A stretch of 34,763 nt of DNA. Source: Planctomyces sp. (GTDB taxonomy: Bacteria; Planctomycetota; Planctomycetia; Planctomycetales; Planctomycetaceae). Location: the NCBI GenBank assembly GCA_019636235.1, contig JAHBXW010000030.1, forward strand, positions 1 through 34,763. The letters are read 5' to 3'. Position 1 is the first letter of the stretch, and every line of letters begins with the position of its first letter. The position numbers were made by a program, and so were the translations under genes. The notes under the pieces were generated by a model. That model searched no databases and was not told the origin of the DNA. It was given only the letters and a program-made list of their open reading frames with translations. Below, in pieces: positions 31,401 through 34,763 of the stretch.

Positions 31401-31963
31401 GCGCCGCGAGATTTCCGGGACGCCGCATCAGGAATCGTGGCGCTGGCGCCGGGGGCCGGCTCGTCCGTCGAATCGCCGACGAGTGTGCGGTCGTACTCTG
31501 AGGAACGGCGACCCGGGTCGCTGCCGCTGCTGCGGAAGTCGCTGCCGCTGAGGGGCGAGTTCTTTGGGTTTTGCCCGGGTAGAGGGGGGCCGCTGTCATC
31601 GACAGTCGCGGCATCGTCGACGTCGTCCATGCGGAGGACGCGCGTCGGTGGGGAGTGGTCCTCGCTGGCGACCTGGGTGACGTCCAGATCGTCCTGATAA
31701 TCGACCGGCGTTCGACGCGGCGTATGTTCGTCGACGCAAGTGGCGTCCTGCGCTCCGGACAGATTCGATTCCTGCGTTGCGTCGAGGCTGTCGTCCTCGG
31801 TGATCCGCGTGCGGTCGCTGCCCTCGGGTTCGGAAATCGTCCGCTCGGCGCTGGCGGGGTCTGATGCTTCGCCGCCGGCGTCCTGGAGCGACCGGATCGC
31901 CGTCGCCTCGCTGCTGTCGTCCGAGGGAACGTACCGGGTCTGATCGTCGGGCGGAGGAACCAT
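28409..31963 (-). CDS. Giant Ser/Thr protein kinase with FGE-sulfatase-like C-terminal domain
   Basis: 1184 residues. Residues 1-190 are a disordered acidic tail with many short Thr motifs (TRYV, RTRI, DVTQV, PTRVL, RTLV, RTISI). The kinase domain (about 194-460) is complete: G loop LGQGAFGTVYL, K225 in VAVKVAK, HRD 317-319 in VHRDMKPDNILL, DFG 337-339, and GTPAYMSPEQA. A membrane helix follows (about 484-507), then an alpha-helical HEAT-like region (510-900) and a C-terminal FGE-sulfatase-like domain (about 915-1175) with MYKVTVDEYLRF, GYRLPTAAEWEFACRAG, WCQDW and GFRLCRT. The kinase is inside the cell and the rest outside. Kinases of this layout occur in planctomycetes and Chlamydia Pkn1 has the same pair of domains. 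The FGE catalytic Cys pair seems absent, so binding rather than enzyme activity is likely. Confidence 0.9.
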   Translation of the reverse strand: MVPPPDDQTRYVPSDDSSEATAIRSLQDAGGEASDPASAERTISEPEGSDRTRITEDDSLDATQESNLSGAQDATCVDEHTPRRTPVDYQDDLDVTQVASEDHSPPTRVLRMDDVDDAATVDDSGPPLPGQNPKNSPLSGSDFRSSGSDPGRRSSEYDRTLVGDSTDEPAPGASATIPDAASRKSRGARTISIGRFEVERILGQGAFGTVYLARDKRLDRPVAVKVAKTGVLAGKSDVDRFQREARSAAQLRHPHIVPVFEFGESHQSSYIAYEYIEGRTLKKLIEERKKLPPEEAVGLVRKLAAALHYAHERGIVHRDMKPDNILLDSDGEPHIADFGLARRDEGDVTRTREGLFMGTPAYMSPEQAAGRAHLADGRADVWSLGVMLREMLTGRRPFEGKLTEVLRAVTDSEPTPIRDLDPQLPKDLETVCQKCLAKAPEGRYQTAQDLAEELERWQRGEPILARPLSLFARTGRWMQRNPQIAGLIGAVGVTLLIGTIVSTYFAIAANTQARATRRAEVNRAVAQLDGMLAAVPAAMPVLLDELKPRAADVRMRLNELQGDSALTGRDRLRTDLALVCLYPDDPRAGAACGRIADELLNQSPSEVVATAELLTHQAATISPALWRPARDPEELRGRRLRAAAALASIEPAGRDWPMIASDVVLALCDVGAWELPDWVDAFHPVRDILRPELERQFSTAETPTQRRNAGVILTRLFSDDLNRLLAFLPNAQPDQAPAFVDVVKQHRDAARSALSTQLSDYVQRGTSGQAPDWEPAAVNLAAVLMSLGGDDAWPLLGDKPDRRFRSLWIESAGPAGIPWQDLRSRLLTEQDPLTAAAIVLALGSYNPAELPVSGRRELRPLLFRLLLEQPHPGLHAAAAWTLRKFGDGDEVAAELAKRRTEHPVPDRDWHVDRQGIVFAVIRNPPDFTMGCGRNDPQTLQFSERPHVRRIPRSYEIAMYKVTVDEYLRFDPGINYSPAHSPDGACPINSISWFQAAKYCRWLSDREKLGDDQMCFPGVQDIKDGMQLPSNLLDRSGYRLPTAAEWEFACRAGTSTRRPWSDRDELLDRYSWFSGNSEGRTWPVGRLKPNDLGLFDVLGNGQEWCQDWYFEEYPAADPDGVVIDGRDSRRGIPRELRGGGAEDGPDVLRSSTRDHEDPFFVSYQFGFRLCRTVPVETGFSDEIDR

Positions 31964-32327
31964 GAGGCCGTGTGCGCTGCCTGAGGACGATCCGGACGAT
32001 CCCGCAGTCCGCTTGAACGAGTCGGACTCTGCCCCGGCTCACCGATTCATTTCATTCGAAGCCGGCGGTGGCTGCAAGGGGCAGGGCCAAGTCGCCCTGG
32101 ACGGGGGCCGCGCCGGCAGAGGCGGTCAGTAAGCGGAATCTGGCCGGCCCGGCGGCCCGGTCGGGGCCGCCCTGGCGGCGGCCTTTCGGCCAGGACATTT
32201 TAACTCCAAGACATTTTGTTTTGTGTCAGCGCGCATTATTCTGATTGCGGCGTTTTGCGTAGTCGTTCGATGGCGCGGCGTCAATTGGCCGTCGCGCAGC
32301 GCGATCCTTTCTCTCGGGAGTTCGTTG
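31964..32327. other. Divergent intergenic region, kinase and SHD1 gene
   Basis: No gene seen. It has a direct repeat (GACATTTT at 32194-32201 and 32210-32217, exactly 16 bases apart) followed by an AT-rich segment (32216-32244) with TTGTTT and TATTCT words at poor spacing. These precede the SHD1 gene by about 110-130 bases. The GC-rich part next to the kinase shows no obvious promoter. Confidence 0.45.
32194..32217 (+). promoter_or_regulatory. Direct repeat GACATTTT x2 upstream of the SHD1 gene
   Basis: Two identical 8-base words, 16 bases from start to start (about one and a half helical turns). AT-rich DNA follows directly. It could be a binding site for a regulator that contacts the promoter. 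Confidence 0.35.
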
Positions 32328-34304
32328 ATGGCAGCCGAACAATCAGATCGGAACGGCTGGCGAGTCGCCAGCGGCCTGCTGCGACTGGCCTCGGCCAGCG
32401 CGCTGGCGTCCGTGGGGATTCTGGCTCTCGCTGCAGAGGAAAGAGTCCGCACCTGGAAGGACGCCTCGGGACAGTTCGAAATCAAGGCGTTCTTCGTCAG
32501 TGAAGAGAATGGCACGGTCACGCTGAAGCAGGAGGATGGCGAGATCCTCGAGATCGAGCTCGATCAGCTCTCCATGCTCGACAAGAACTTCATCAATTCG
32601 CAAAAAGCAAAGGCGGCGAATCCCTTCAAGGCCAAGGGGTCGGCGCCCGCCGCCAAGTCCCCGTTCCGCGGCAAGGGCGCGACGCCGGCGCGAACGACGC
32701 CGCGAAACACGCCCGCCGACAATGCGAGCGAGGACGTCGCGGAAGCGTCTCCCGCCGGATCGGAGATCTCCGTCGACTGGTCGGCCGCCCAGCTCATTCA
32801 GAACGTCGACGAAAGCCACTGGGACCAGATCAAGATCGAAGCCGCCCCGGCGGCCGGCGCCCTCAAGGCCGCCCAGCTCCCCAAGAAGCGGGATTTCTTT
32901 GAGAAGCTGACGGGCTTCGTAAGGTCCGGGACGACGGCGGTCGTCTCCTATAAGCTGGAATCCCGCGGCGGCGGCGACAAGACCATCAGCGTGCGTCTGG
33001 TGACGGTCGATCTGCAGTCCGGCCGCCGCACGGGTGAAGTGACGATCGAGGGGGACTTCGCGCTCCTCGACATCGCTCCCTCGGGCGCCCTGCTGATGAA
33101 GAAGGACACCTGGGGATTCGGCAACCAGGAGCAGATCGAGATCTGGACGGTCGCCGGCAAGACGGTGGACCGGCAGGTCGCCTGCACTCCGTTCGGCGAT
33201 GAGAACGGACCGGGGCGGGACGTCCGCTGGGCCGCGTTCATCGATGACTCGAAGGTCGTCGTACTCAGCGGCGGCGGGAAATTGGGCGCGTTCGATGTCA
33301 GCACGGGCGCGGCGGACTACCTTGCGTCATTCACCAATCAGACGGCGGTGGCGCTGTCGCCGGACCGCAAGTACCTCGCCGTGTGCGCCGGGCCGACGAT
33401 TCAGATTCTCGACGCCAATTCCGGCGAAGCGCTGGCCGGATTGACCGCGGAAAACGTGGCCTTCCCCGCGCTGGCTTTTTCCCCGGACGGCCAACGCCTG
33501 TGCCTGCAGGGCAGCGACCGCGTGACCAGTTGGAACCTGACCGACGGGAGCCTGTACCGCGATGTCGTGCTGACCGGCCTGAACTTCGTCGCGACGATCC
33601 CGCCCGTGTGTCCGACAGCGGAGCACGTGCTGGTCGGCGGCAGCATCCTGATCGACCTGGACCGGTACGTCCGGTTGTGGACGTTCAACGGCGCTGAGGC
33701 TGCGGCGGCCGCCGGCGACGCGGCGCTGTTCTGCGTGGGCAGCCACTCGGAAGCGGGGGCCATCGTGCCGACCAAACTGCCGCATGAGGGCGCGAAGAAG
33801 ACGCTGGAAGCGGCCATGAAGGATCCCAACTTCTTCATCGTGAAGCCGGGCATGGCTGTGCGGATCGACGTTGCCGGCGTGCCGGATGCGGCTCAGCAGC
33901 AGCGGGTTCGCGAATCGCTGGCGAAGAATGCGGCGGCATCCGGTCTGATGGTGGCCGAGAACGCCCCGATCACGCTGACGGCCAGCGTCACGAACGGCGG
34001 CAACGACGAGCTGACGTTCCGCTCGTTCGGCTTCGGATTCGGCGAGAAGACCGTGACCGTCACGAAGTGGGTCAGTGCGGTGAAGATGATCGTGAACGGC
34101 CAGTCGGCGTTCGAGACGTCGATGGTGGCCGTCCCGCATTTCATCAACCGCACGGAAGACGAATCGATCGAGCAGGCCGTTCGCAAAGCGAACGTGCCGA
34201 ATTACCAGTTCTTCCAGTCGGTGGGCATCCCCGGTTACGTGATGAAGCCGACGGGAGGCCAGACGCTGGGCGCCAGCCAGATCACGGCCAGCGGGATCCG
34301 CTGA
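32328..34304 (+). CDS. SHD1-domain protein with WD40-like beta-propeller
   Basis: 658 residues. A short N-terminal helix (about 15-35) is followed by an SHD1 domain (about 40-90: RTWKDASGQFEIKAFFV, GTVTLKQEDGEILEIELDQL). SHD1 was first described in yeast Sla1 and is widespread in planctomycetes, where its job is unknown. A low-complexity linker rich in Ala, Pro, Lys and Arg (about 93-140) leads to a WD40-like propeller (roughly 230-470) with LSPDRKYLAVC and FSPDGQRLCLQG blades. A final alpha/beta domain (about 500-658) is not recognised. ATG 32328 has GGGAG 8 bases upstream; a GTG at 32223 would run through the promoter. It ends with a strong terminator. Confidence 0.85.
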   Translation: MAAEQSDRNGWRVASGLLRLASASALASVGILALAAEERVRTWKDASGQFEIKAFFVSEENGTVTLKQEDGEILEIELDQLSMLDKNFINSQKAKAANPFKAKGSAPAAKSPFRGKGATPARTTPRNTPADNASEDVAEASPAGSEISVDWSAAQLIQNVDESHWDQIKIEAAPAAGALKAAQLPKKRDFFEKLTGFVRSGTTAVVSYKLESRGGGDKTISVRLVTVDLQSGRRTGEVTIEGDFALLDIAPSGALLMKKDTWGFGNQEQIEIWTVAGKTVDRQVACTPFGDENGPGRDVRWAAFIDDSKVVVLSGGGKLGAFDVSTGAADYLASFTNQTAVALSPDRKYLAVCAGPTIQILDANSGEALAGLTAENVAFPALAFSPDGQRLCLQGSDRVTSWNLTDGSLYRDVVLTGLNFVATIPPVCPTAEHVLVGGSILIDLDRYVRLWTFNGAEAAAAAGDAALFCVGSHSEAGAIVPTKLPHEGAKKTLEAAMKDPNFFIVKPGMAVRIDVAGVPDAAQQQRVRESLAKNAAASGLMVAENAPITLTASVTNGGNDELTFRSFGFGFGEKTVTVTKWVSAVKMIVNGQSAFETSMVAVPHFINRTEDESIEQAVRKANVPNYQFFQSVGIPGYVMKPTGGQTLGASQITASGIR

Positions 34305-34330
34305 GGATTTCGCTATTCTCAAAGCGACCG

Positions 34331-34356
34331 CGCCCCGGCAACCGCCGGGGCGTTTT
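34331..34356 (+). terminator. Rho-independent terminator of the SHD1 gene
   Basis: CGCCCCGGC, loop AACC, GCCGGGGCG, then TTTT. A perfect 9-pair GC stem 26 bases after the stop codon. Confidence 0.9.
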
Positions 34357-34763
34357 GATTTGGTCAGGGCGCTCGGTCCAGCCCCGGCCACGCACACTTC
34401 GCGAGTTCGATTAGTCAATGGTCATCGCGGATTGGTCAATTGTCATTGAATGACACGGGGCCCAGCCAACGGCTTTGCCGTCGGACGGGGTTCACGGCAC
34501 GACCCGAAAGCATCAGCGACGGCCGTGAAGCGGTAGGGTGGCGTCGAGCCGCGAGCCCAGAGGGCGAGCCGGTGACGACCCACCGGTTTGGACGACGCGA
34601 GCGGGACGCGAAAGTGCCGCGAGGTCGAGTTCCCGCGGCGACCCCGCTGAACGAAACACGGCCGGACAAGCCGGCCGTGGCGCCTCGTGGCGCCCGCGCC
34701 GGTGAGAAAAAAAAATGGTCAATCAGTAGTTCTCAGTCCGTCTGTCTACGGCGTCTGAGTGGA
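34357..34763. repeat. Gene-free right edge with several short repeats and stems
   Basis: No gene seen. At 34418-34456 the words AATGGTCATC, ATTGGTCAATTG and GTCATT-G-AATGAC (a perfect 13-base dyad at 34442-34454) cluster. At 34534-34586 TAGGGTGGCGTC ... GGTGACGACCCACCGG resembles the dyad at the left window edge. Two stems follow: CACGGCCGG-ACAAG-CCGGCCGTG (34657-34679) and GGCGCC-TCGT-GGCGCC (34679-34694), then nine A. This mix suggests REP-like or interspersed repeats rather than coding DNA. Confidence 0.45.

Noticed and set aside
32223-32327. GTG start 35 codons upstream for the SHD1 protein
   Set aside because: It would run through the AT-rich promoter-like zone; the ATG at 32328 has a good GGGAG ribosome site.

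Overview
The window reads as chromosomal DNA of a high-GC planctomycete (class Planctomycetia is the likeliest home; I do not name a genus). This rests on several family signatures occurring together: a pilin-like DUF1559 protein, two PEP-CTERM proteins, an SHD1-domain protein, FG-GAP/VCBS and ASPIC/UnbV lipoproteins, a TPR partner, and a very large Ser/Thr kinase with a C-terminal FGE-sulfatase-like domain. Genes are spaced out, mostly single or in pairs, on both strands. I see no rRNA, tRNA, CRISPR array, transposase, integrase or phage gene.

Left part (1-5000): a secreted di-heme cytochrome c peroxidase-like protein (minus), then a stretch of about 870 bases without a convincing gene, then two PEP-CTERM surface proteins (plus). 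These two unrelated proteins share a leader hairpin, a C-terminal sorting tail and a nearly identical terminator, so they look like one cassette frame with different cargo. Middle-left (5000-11500): a HerA-like ATPase with a long coiled coil; an ArsR regulator plus rhodanese/DUF2892 pair that matches the YgaV-YgaP arrangement, with an operator inside its promoter; a divergent second ArsR regulator plus AHSA1/SRPBCC pair with its own operator; a cysteine-rich lipoprotein; a PilZ-like protein; and a dCTP deaminase.

Middle (11500-24000): a 1340-residue hybrid histidine kinase with four PAS and two GAF domains, a GT-C-like membrane protein, a lipoprotein combining a CXXCH motif with FG-GAP/VCBS repeats, DUF1559, and a tight ASPIC/UnbV lipoprotein - TPR pair followed by a tiny lipoprotein. 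Right part (24000-34763): an FtsX/MacB-type permease without its ATPase, a 54-residue very acidic protein with its own promoter, a secreted Gly-rich protein with two carboxypeptidase-regulatory-like repeats, the giant kinase, and an SHD1/beta-propeller protein. The two window edges carry related short repeats (ATTGGTCA-type and TAGGG...GACCCACC-type).

Functionally, the content is dominated by envelope and secreted proteins (lipoproteins, sorted surface proteins, c-type heme proteins) and by sensing (hybrid kinase, Ser/Thr kinase, PilZ, two ArsR switches). The most promising undescribed items are the PEP-CTERM cassette frame with its paired leader hairpin, the phospho-threonine-like array in the kinase tail, the alternating GGG/GSN repeat protein, and the 54-residue acidic protein.
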